A stretch of DNA of 5,141 nucleotides, from contig JAPLGY010000372.1 of the NCBI GenBank assembly GCA_026389955.1, positions 886 through 6,026 of the forward strand. The letters are read 5' to 3'. The position numbers were made by a program, and so were the translations under genes. Below the pieces are notes generated by a model that ran no database searches, had not been told where the DNA came from, and worked only from the letters and a program-made list of their open reading frames with translations. Shown here piece after piece: positions 1-4,986 of the stretch. Within the stretch, counting starts at the first letter, position 1; every line of letters begins with the position of its first letter. The DNA is from Caldilinea sp. GTDB lineage: Bacteria > Chloroflexota > Anaerolineae > Caldilineales > Caldilineaceae.

Positions 1-805
1 CTATCAGTGTGCTGCCAGCCAGGCTGCTGTTGGTCAGATCGGCGGAGGATAAATTGGCGGCCAGCAGGCTGCTGCCGGCCAGATCGCCGCCTGCCAGGTT
101 GGCTCCCATGAGGATGGTGAGGTTCAGCCACGCTCCGTTGAGCTGGCTGCCCGCCAGCTGAGCGCCGCTCAGGTCGGCGGCGCTCAGCACGGCGCCGCTC
201 AGGTTGGCGTTGAGCATTTGTACGCCGTTCAACTTGGCGCCGCTGAAATTCACTGCATTCAGGTTGGCACCGGTCAAATTGGCGCCGACCAGATCGCTTT
301 GGTTGAGCTGTACGCTGCCCAGAATCGTTTGAGAGAGGTCGACCCCGGTCAGGCTGGCTCCGGTGAGGATGGCACCGCTCAGATTGGCATCCGTCAGGAT
401 GGCGCCGCTCAGATTGGCACCCGTCAGGTCGGCGCCGATCAGATTGGCGCTCGTCAGGTCTGCCTCCTGCAGATTGGTGGAGAGCAGGCGTGCGCTGCTC
501 AGGTCGGCACCGGCCAGTTGGGCCTTGCTTAAATTGGCGCGGCTCAAATCGGCCTGCACAAAGACGACGCCGCGCAGATCCATCTGGCGGAAAGTGCGCC
601 CGACAAGATTGGCTTCGGCGCATGCGGGTGCACAGCCGGTGACGCTGGACATCTGATAGTGGAGCCAGCCCAGAGCGCCGCCGATCCCAGCCAACAGAAC
701 CAGGCTGACCAGCAGTGCGCGCAGCCCGACTTTGTCGAGATTGACCATCAGGGCAAAGAAAACCAGCGAGAGACAGATCAAAGCCAGCAGAACGACCAGA
801 CTCAT
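1..805 (-). CDS. Membrane-anchored pentapeptide-repeat protein (C-terminus cut by window edge)
   Basis: Translating the minus strand from the ATG at 805 gives 268 codons that stay open to base 1, so the C-terminus lies outside the window. Residues 1-21 and about 29-49 are two hydrophobic helices joined by a short charged loop (NLDKVGLR). A short linker holds two cysteines, C58 and C62. From residue 65 onward the protein is pure pentapeptide repeat of the A(D/N)LxG type. The central Leu/Phe recurs every five residues from L67 to L267 without a break (41 repeats; F at 72, 82 and 187, M at 197), which predicts a right-handed quadrilateral beta-helix of about ten coils. Such domains mediate protein contacts, and some protect gyrase; nothing here shows which applies. 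The start is preceded by AGGTGA at 7-base spacing that overlaps the stop codon of the SPFH gene, so the two genes are translationally coupled and share an operon. The family call is firm; the role is unknown. Confidence 0.93.
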   Translation of the reverse strand, partial: MSLVVLLALICLSLVFFALMVNLDKVGLRALLVSLVLLAGIGGALGWLHYQMSSVTGCAPACAEANLVGRTFRQMDLRGVVFVQADLSRANLSKAQLAGADLSSARLLSTNLQEADLTSANLIGADLTGANLSGAILTDANLSGAILTGASLTGVDLSQTILGSVQLNQSDLVGANLTGANLNAVNFSGAKLNGVQMLNANLSGAVLSAADLSGAQLAGSQLNGAWLNLTILMGANLAGGDLAGSSLLAANLSSADLTNSSLAGSTLI

Positions 806-812
806 GGCAACT

Positions 813-818
813 TCACCT
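813..818 (-). promoter_or_regulatory. Ribosome binding site of the pentapeptide-repeat gene, overlapping the upstream stop codon
   Basis: The minus strand reads AGGTGA here, seven bases before the ATG at 805. Its last three bases (TGA) are the stop codon of the SPFH gene. A ribosome finishing the SPFH protein is therefore positioned on the start signal of the next gene. This supports the ATG at 805 as the true start and indicates translational coupling. Confidence 0.7.
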
Positions 819-2024
819 GCCGCTGCCTTCGTCGCGCAGCGGTGGCAGCACGGGCAGCATGGACTGGGTGGCGGTGACCGCAGAGCTCTGGGCAGGGAGC
901 GCTTCAGTCACGACCGTCGTGGCGGTCAAAGCAGCGGTCGCAGTCAGTGGATCGTTCAGTTCGGGCAGCGGCAGAATCAAAGGGGCATTGTTGGGGACCA
1001 ACATCACTCGAATATTGGGTGACAGCTTGTTGATGTATTCGTAGGTGAGCAGGTCAGGATTTTCGAGCAGGGCGCTGCCGAGCAGGCGGAGGGCCTGCGC
1101 CTGCGCTTCCGCTTCCAGCAGCACTGCCTTGGCCTGGGCTTCCGCTTCCAACACCCGGGCTGCTGCCCTGCCTTTCCCCTCCAGTTCGAGCTGTTGGCTG
1201 CGCCCTTCTGCTTCCAGGACAATTCTGTCGCGCTCCCCGGTCGCCAGGTTGCGCTTCTGCTGCGCCTCGTATTCTGTGCGCGCCTGCCCTTCCAGCGCGA
1301 CCTGCTTCTCCTCGACCGCATTGGCGTACTGTTCTGTAAAAGAAATATTGCGCAGCAAAAAGCGGTCGACCAGCAGCCCCTTGGCCGCAAATTCGGTGCG
1401 CAGCGCCCGTTCCAAAGCGGTCTCCAAGTCTTGGCGGACCGAGCTGTTCACTTCGCTGGCTCTGAACTGAGAGACCTGCCCGCGGACAAAGCCTTGGATG
1501 ACCGGGCGGACAAATTCTTCGACGTAGCGCGACTGCCAGTCGATGTGCAAAGTCACCACCTGGGCCGGGTTGATCCGAAAGACGATCGAACAGTCGATTC
1601 GGACTTCCTGCCCGTCGCTTGTGCGCGCGCTGATCGAATCGTCCCCCATCACAGCCCCCTCGTTGGGGGTGCCGGACAGAGTATAGGTCTGCCAGGCGAC
1701 CGGATACTTTATCTCTTGTTCGATGATTGGAAAGAGCAGATGGAAGCCTGCTGACATCGGCAGCGGACGTATCCCGCCCGGCGCGATAAATGAAATCACG
1801 ACAGCCACCCGCGTAGGATCGATAAAAACAATCGAGGCGCTGGTCAGGCTGATGGCAACGACCAGCAAGAGGGGGAAGAGCACGCGCGCCGAGACCAGGT
1901 AGAGCAACGCCAGGGCAATGCCGTCGCGCAGCAGGCTGCGCACAAAAAACACTGCTATGTAAACCAGCAGCAGAATCCAGCTGGCCAGGGTGATATAGTT
2001 TAAGACATCGTCGAGATTGATCAT
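813..2024 (-). CDS. SPFH/band-7 domain membrane protein (stomatin/prohibitin-like)
   Basis: This 403-residue protein starts MINLDDVLNY. Two hydrophobic stretches (about 12-29 and 35-65) form an N-terminal membrane anchor. A band-7/SPFH domain follows from about 66 to 235, including the typical 'FIDPTRVAVV' strand, 'TSDGQEVRIDCSIVFRI' and 'VRPVIQGFVRGQVSQF'. Residues about 235-315 are a charged, alanine-rich helix (EEKQVALEGQ, LEAEAQAKA, LLEAEAQAQA) expected to form the coiled coil through which SPFH proteins oligomerise. A 'NPDLLTYEYINKLSPNIRVMLVPNN' segment typical of the family's end is followed by a low-complexity Ala/Thr/Pro tail (about 352-403). SPFH proteins build large membrane rings or scaffolds that organise other membrane proteins. 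The start at 2024 is chosen because it lies two bases after the stop of the ABC exporter; no clear Shine-Dalgarno is seen, so reinitiation is likely. The frame is open further upstream to an ATG at 2204, but that would overlap the exporter by about 180 bases. Placement points to a role with that exporter (inference). Confidence 0.9.
   Translation of the reverse strand: MINLDDVLNYITLASWILLLVYIAVFFVRSLLRDGIALALLYLVSARVLFPLLLVVAISLTSASIVFIDPTRVAVVISFIAPGGIRPLPMSAGFHLLFPIIEQEIKYPVAWQTYTLSGTPNEGAVMGDDSISARTSDGQEVRIDCSIVFRINPAQVVTLHIDWQSRYVEEFVRPVIQGFVRGQVSQFRASEVNSSVRQDLETALERALRTEFAAKGLLVDRFLLRNISFTEQYANAVEEKQVALEGQARTEYEAQQKRNLATGERDRIVLEAEGRSQQLELEGKGRAAARVLEAEAQAKAVLLEAEAQAQALRLLGSALLENPDLLTYEYINKLSPNIRVMLVPNNAPLILPLPELNDPLTATAALTATTVVTEALPAQSSAVTATQSMLPVLPPLRDEGSGR
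1100..1150 (-). repeat. Short direct repeat inside the SPFH coiled-coil region
   Basis: An 18-base unit at 1100-1117 (CCTGCGCTTCCGCTTCCA on the plus strand) recurs at 1133-1150 with one mismatch, at a 33-base period. It encodes the duplicated 11-residue coiled-coil block LEAEAQAKAVL / LEAEAQAQALR. This looks like internal duplication of a helical segment and keeps the frame. Confidence 0.55.
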
Positions 2025-2026
2025 GG

Positions 2027-4207
2027 TTATGGGTGTGCGATGACCAGCAAGGTTGCTGCATGTTGGCGGACACAGCGCATGGCCACCTGGAGGCTCTCTG
2101 CATCGAGCGCGCCAAAGCTTTCGTCCAAAATTAAAAGCTGGGGTGCCTGGAGCAGCGCTCGCACCAGATAGATGCGACTTTTTTCGCCGTGTGAGAGCTG
2201 CCACCCACCTTCCCCGACGATCTGGTTCAAACCGGCCGGCATCCGGTCGAGCAATTCCCCCAGCCCAGCTTCACGGCAAATTTCTTGGGCCAACTGCAAA
2301 TCAGCCGAGGTCGGCGGCCAGCAGCGTCCCAACAGCAGGTTGAATGCCAGGCTTCCTGTCAAGACATAGTTTTCATGAAATTGGGGCACGACGACGACCT
2401 GACGCCGCCAGGTCGCTGCCCCGACCTTCTGCCAGTCATAGCCGCGCAAAGTAAGATGGCCTGCAACTGGCTGCCGCAGACCGGCCAGAAGTGCAGCCAG
2501 CGTTGATTTGCCGCCGCCCGAAGGGCCAGTCAACAGGATCTGCTCGCCCTCTTCGATCCGCAGATGACAGCCTTTCAGGATCGGCTGTGCCCGGTCGCTG
2601 TACCGAAAGACGACTGCCTCTGCGGACAACAGGGGAGGGGATGCGCTCTCTGCCGGGTGCCGCGCAGCCCTGTCGGCTGGAGGGGCCGTGGGCAACCCGA
2701 CCCCTGTCGCGGTCGGGCGCTGCGCTGCAGCAAAAAGCAGCTGGACTTCCTGCCAGGCGCTGCGCACACGCGCCAGGCTCTGGATCCCGGTCGTCAGTGT
2801 ATCCAACGCCTGCCAGGCCAGCAACATGCCCCCCAAAGCGATCGCCAGCTGGGCAGGCCCAGGGGCCTGTCCAGCCAGGAGCACGACAAAGACAGCCAGG
2901 CTGGCGACCACCCAGCTGCGCGCCAGGAGCCCCAGCCGGTTGCCTGCCCGGTCCTCTCGACGTTGCGGCTGCACATAGTGTGCCAACACCCAGTCCTCCT
3001 CCGTGTGCCAGTGAACCGGGTCCTCCTGGGCCAGGCGCGTGCGGTGACCTACCATTCGTTCGACCAGGTCCGCCGTCGTCGCTCGGTGGCTGGCAGTAAA
3101 GACGGCGTTGGCATGGCTGTACTGCCAGCTTGTGACCGCAAGCAGCAGCAGCACCCCCCCCAACAAAGCCAAAAAGAGCCAGCTGCCAGCTCCCAAACTC
3201 AGAATCACCGCCGCAGCCCCGATCTGAAACAGCGCAAGCAACGTGATCAACCCTCCTGCCAGCGTGACCTGCTCGACCAGATCGGCTGCCAGTACACGCC
3301 CCAACAGGTGGCCTGCGCCTTGATGGCGAACTTCCTCGGGGTGTAAATTCAGTGCCCCCTGCAACAGACGGCTCTTGAAAATTTCGCCGATTCGCACCGC
3401 AATCTGGCGCTGGGCCAGCGAACCCAGCAGCTGAAAAGGGATCGTCGTCAACAGCAGGAGCATCCAGGCCCAGAGCCATGCCCAGGAAAACTCGCCAGCC
3501 AGCGCGTCCCGCCCGATCAGCCACCACGCGCCAACCCCCAGCCCCAGCTGGGCTGCATAGCCGGTCAACAGCAGACCCAACCAGCGCGGCACCTGTGCTG
3601 TTTTCAACTGCTGATACAACGAGGCCCCTGGCGGCAGACGCAGCACCCAGCCCCCGCGCTGAACTGTCGTGCCCAGCAGCGTCGCCAACAGGGTGTGACG
3701 GGCACGGGCCCGTTGCTGCCGCTCCACACCGGCTGCATCCAGCAGCGATTCCACACGCGCCCGCCAGGGGTCCGCCAGGTCTGCCCAAAGAGCGTCTGCC
3801 AAAAGCTGAGGGCGGAAACGCTGGATCGAGCGGTCCACCCCAATCAAGTAGATCCAGCGCCTATCCCCACGCAAGAGCACCAGAAAATGAGGGCCCACAG
3901 CGCTCTCGGAGATTGACAGCAATGCTGGACCGAGCCCCTGCAAAAGCCGGCGAGCTTCTCCATACGGGCCAGCCACTGCTTCGATTTCGAGCCCCCACCG
4001 CCGCGCACTCTCTGCTATCTGTTGGTCAAGGGATCGACGGGGCATTTCTCCCGCCAGACGAGTCTGGATGAAATCTGGGTCGGCATCCGGCAGGGTCCAT
4101 CCACAGGCCTGCGCCAGAGAGAACACCGCCTCTTCCAGACGATCGGCGGGCCAGGTCAGGGTAGCCAGCATTGCTGCATCGCTGAATTCCTCTGCCCTGG
4201 CCGCCAT
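2027..4207 (-). CDS. ABC exporter with degenerate C39-peptidase-like N-terminal domain
   Basis: This 726-residue half-transporter has three parts. Residues about 15-130 resemble a C39 peptidase fold: a helix at 22-36, 'RRSLDQQIAESARRWGLEIEAV' at 57-78, and 'GPHFLVLLRGDRRWIYLIG' at 105-123 with the histidine H107. The Q-x5-C catalytic cysteine motif is absent where expected and no Asp-Pro follows H107. The domain is therefore probably a non-cleaving substrate-binding module. Residues about 208-470 hold six predicted membrane helices (roughly 208-230, 242-263, 314-336, 339-360, 430-447, 451-470). The ATPase has Walker A GPSGGGKST (561-569), Q-loop Q609, signature LSHGE (671-675), Walker B LLILDE (691-696, catalytic E696), D-loop GALD and H-loop H725. 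The protein stops one residue after that histidine, whereas most exporters have a further 30-60 residues. The start is six bases after the small peptide gene without an obvious Shine-Dalgarno; Met13 (4171) is an alternative. It probably exports peptides across the inner membrane, perhaps paired with the ABC protein at the right edge. Confidence 0.93.
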   Translation of the reverse strand: MAARAEEFSDAAMLATLTWPADRLEEAVFSLAQACGWTLPDADPDFIQTRLAGEMPRRSLDQQIAESARRWGLEIEAVAGPYGEARRLLQGLGPALLSISESAVGPHFLVLLRGDRRWIYLIGVDRSIQRFRPQLLADALWADLADPWRARVESLLDAAGVERQQRARARHTLLATLLGTTVQRGGWVLRLPPGASLYQQLKTAQVPRWLGLLLTGYAAQLGLGVGAWWLIGRDALAGEFSWAWLWAWMLLLLTTIPFQLLGSLAQRQIAVRIGEIFKSRLLQGALNLHPEEVRHQGAGHLLGRVLAADLVEQVTLAGGLITLLALFQIGAAAVILSLGAGSWLFLALLGGVLLLLAVTSWQYSHANAVFTASHRATTADLVERMVGHRTRLAQEDPVHWHTEEDWVLAHYVQPQRREDRAGNRLGLLARSWVVASLAVFVVLLAGQAPGPAQLAIALGGMLLAWQALDTLTTGIQSLARVRSAWQEVQLLFAAAQRPTATGVGLPTAPPADRAARHPAESASPPLLSAEAVVFRYSDRAQPILKGCHLRIEEGEQILLTGPSGGGKSTLAALLAGLRQPVAGHLTLRGYDWQKVGAATWRRQVVVVPQFHENYVLTGSLAFNLLLGRCWPPTSADLQLAQEICREAGLGELLDRMPAGLNQIVGEGGWQLSHGEKSRIYLVRALLQAPQLLILDESFGALDAESLQVAMRCVRQHAATLLVIAHP

Positions 4208-4213
4208 CGGGGC

Positions 4214-4411
4214 TTAGGAAGCTGCCGTGTTGTCGGGAGCGCTGTTGCCGGGCAGAAGGTTCCCCACTGATTGGGTCAATTTGTCCCACAAAGACTGAGC
4301 ACTCTGCTGGATTTCTTCCAGGGTGATGCCTGCACGCAGATGCGTGCGTATCGGCAATCCCCCGCTCAAGGTGTCTTGCTCGTGGGCCGGCTGGACGATC
4401 TGTTGACGCAT
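4214..4411 (-). CDS. Small cysteine-free peptide, candidate exporter cargo or precursor
   Basis: This 65-residue product is not one I can assign to a named family. It begins MRQQIVQPAHEQD, then LSGG (residues 15-18), then LPIRTHLRAG (19-28). A likely amphipathic helix follows (about 29-53: I34, A38, L41, W42, L45, V49, L52 on one side), with a short polar tail ending NTAAS. Leu-Ser-Gly-Gly resembles the double-glycine site that C39 exporters recognise in bacteriocin-type leaders, with an 18-residue leader. There is no cysteine, so it cannot be a classical lanthipeptide. The coding call is supported by a strong AAGGAG site at 4420-4425, a near-consensus promoter upstream, and its position six bases before the exporter gene. 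It could be an exported peptide, a leader for modification, or a small docking subunit of the exporter. I am confident it is a gene and unsure of its function. Confidence 0.8.
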   Translation of the reverse strand: MRQQIVQPAHEQDTLSGGLPIRTHLRAGITLEEIQQSAQSLWDKLTQSVGNLLPGNSAPDNTAAS

Positions 4412-4419
4412 GACAAGGA

Positions 4420-4425
4420 CTCCTT
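4420..4425 (-). promoter_or_regulatory. Strong ribosome binding site of the 65-residue peptide gene
   Basis: The minus strand reads TAAGGAGT with the AAGGAG core eight bases before the ATG at 4411. It is the best Shine-Dalgarno match in the window, stronger than those of the downstream membrane-protein genes. That suggests the small peptide is made in excess over the exporter. Confidence 0.8.
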
Positions 4426-4445
4426 ATGTTTGTTTTCAGGCCCAA

Positions 4446-4475
4446 AATATAGGCTGTTCAAGTGAATGCTGACAC
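4446..4475 (-). promoter_or_regulatory. Possible second promoter close to the small peptide gene
   Basis: On the minus strand a GTGTCA (4470-4475, four of six to the -35 consensus) is followed after 18 bases by TATATT (4446-4451, five of six to the -10 consensus). Transcription would start near 4439 and give a leader of about 28 bases that still contains the AAGGAG site. The -35 is weak, so this is a candidate only. Confidence 0.35.
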
Positions 4476-4496
4476 CGCCAAAGGCGTTTGGACGCC
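4476..4496 (-). promoter_or_regulatory. Overlapping alternative hairpins in the leader of the small peptide gene
   Basis: Within the leader expected from the upstream promoter, the minus strand reads GGCGT-CCAA-ACGCC (4483-4496). Overlapping it are CCAAA-CGCC-TTTGG and CGCC-TTT-GGCG (4476-4486). The three short stems share bases and cannot all form together. They could influence message stability or translation. No known riboswitch or T-box motif is recognisable, and no poly-U tract follows. Confidence 0.35.
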
Positions 4497-4524
4497 TGCA
4501 ATGGATGTGTAGATTCATCTGAAT

Positions 4525-4553
4525 ATCTTAAGCTGTATCTGCTGGTTTGTCAA
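4525..4553 (-). promoter_or_regulatory. Near-consensus sigma70-type promoter for the peptide-exporter operon
   Basis: The minus strand has a perfect TTGACA -35 box (4548-4553), a 17-base spacer and TAAGAT as the -10 box (4525-4530, four of six). A start near 4518 would give a leader of about 105 bases before the ATG at 4411. The surrounding 4436-4560 stretch is clearly richer in A and T than the genes on either side. This is the best placed promoter for the small peptide, ABC exporter, SPFH and pentapeptide-repeat genes as one operon. Confidence 0.65.
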
Positions 4554-4573
4554 TCTTGGCCGAAGCACGGGGG

Positions 4574-4885
4574 TCAGCGGGCCGCAGGGCGCAGCACCAC
4601 AGAAGCGGTGTCGATCCACTGGCCAGAGACGCGCCAGAGCCACTGGGCAGGTGAAATTCTTTCGACCTCGACTTCGGCGACGAGCCCGCCACTTTTCTCC
4701 TGATTGCGGTCGAACCGGGCCATGTTCGACGGCTGCAGCTCTACCAGCATTTGGGTCTCGTCCGGGGAAGCCTGCACCGCTGTCACCCAGGCTGGCATCG
4801 CCGCTGTCGTGCTGTCTGGTGCGCGGGCTGGACGCACACGGTCTGAACGCAGCGACCGGACAGTCTGGTCAAAAGGCATCGTCAT
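4574..4885 (-). CDS. Unrecognised 103-residue soluble protein between two ABC genes
   Basis: I do not recognise this protein. It starts MTMPFDQTVRSLRSDRVRPA, a basic N-terminal stretch. A Ser/Thr/Ala-rich linker follows (about 23-30), then what looks like a small beta-rich domain (about 32-103: AWVTAVQAS, QMLVELQPS, GLVAEVEVERI, QWLWRVSGQWI, SVVLRPAAR). It has no cysteine, no signal peptide and no membrane helix. A Ser-Gly-Gly-Leu occurs at 65-68, echoing the one in the 65-residue peptide, but this may be chance. The start at 4885 has AGGCGGG at 8-base spacing and a good promoter about 45 bases upstream; an in-frame stop lies upstream, so no earlier start is likely. Position between two export genes suggests an accessory or cargo of the exporter. 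That it is a real gene is likely, not certain. Confidence 0.65.
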   Translation of the reverse strand: MTMPFDQTVRSLRSDRVRPARAPDSTTAAMPAWVTAVQASPDETQMLVELQPSNMARFDRNQEKSGGLVAEVEVERISPAQWLWRVSGQWIDTASVVLRPAAR

Positions 4886-4929
4886 CGGGGTATCCCGCCT
4901 GTAGGGTGTTGCTGAGAAACCATATCGTC

Positions 4930-4959
4930 AGTGTACCAGGGCAGGATGCCAGCTGACAA
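4930..4959 (-). promoter_or_regulatory. Sigma70-type promoter with extended -10 for the 103-residue gene
   Basis: On the minus strand TTGTCA (4954-4959, five of six to consensus) is followed after 18 bases by TACACT (4930-4935). A TGG directly before it makes an extended -10 (TGnTAnnnT). The predicted start is near 4923, giving a leader of about 38 bases to the ATG at 4885. The -35 box lies in the left arm (plus-strand order) of an inverted repeat, so the repeat could serve as its operator. Confidence 0.55.
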
Positions 4960-4986
4960 AACAAAACGTTCATTCTGTCAGCTGGC
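4948..4986. repeat. Perfect 11-bp inverted repeat with 17-base spacer over a promoter and stop codon
   Basis: The plus strand has GCCAGCTGACA (4948-4958) and its exact reverse complement TGTCAGCTGGC (4976-4986). Allowing one bulged C at 4987, the match extends three more pairs (GAT at 4945-4947 with ATC at 4988-4990). It covers the end and stop codon of the right-edge ABC gene and the -35 box of the next promoter. No T-run follows on either strand, so it is not a textbook intrinsic terminator. It could be an operator, or a hairpin that protects the upstream message end. Confidence 0.7.

Noticed and set aside
218..656. Plus-strand open frames with regular Gln/Ile/Gly or Ala/Pro/Leu repeats (218-532 and 363-656)
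   Set aside because: They are the antisense image of the pentapeptide-repeat gene. The five-codon period of the minus strand keeps the opposite frames open, and they have no ribosome binding site or recognisable domain.
1054..2115. Long alternative minus-strand frame over the SPFH gene
   Set aside because: Its product is Arg/Ala/Gly-rich with no domain, typical of an out-of-frame reading of GC-rich coding DNA. The SPFH frame has clear family motifs.
2025..2204. Extended N-terminus of the SPFH gene starting at the ATG at 2204
   Set aside because: It would overlap the end of the ABC exporter, including its Walker B and H-loop codons, in another frame. The added residues look like random translation, while the ATG at 2024 sits exactly after the exporter stop and begins the membrane anchor.
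2491..3346. Plus-strand frames of 202 and 260 residues opposite the ABC exporter
   Set aside because: They have no domains, a biased Pro/Arg/Gln composition, no start signals, and sit opposite a gene with complete ABC motifs.
2436..3788. Long alternative minus-strand frame inside the ABC exporter
   Set aside because: It is low-complexity Gly/Ala/Arg/Pro text lying under the exporter's membrane and ATPase region, so it is a shadow frame.
4214..4411. Small peptide as a lanthipeptide or sactipeptide precursor
   Set aside because: It has no cysteine, and no lanthionine synthetase or radical SAM gene is present in the window.
4026..4445. Minus-strand 139-residue frame overlapping the small peptide and exporter start
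   Set aside because: It covers the AAGGAG site and both start codons in another frame, has no ribosome binding site of its own and no recognisable features.
4948..4986. Inverted repeat read as an intrinsic terminator
   Set aside because: No T-run follows the stem on either strand; the T-rich stretch lies in the loop. The stem also overlaps the stop codon and the next promoter.
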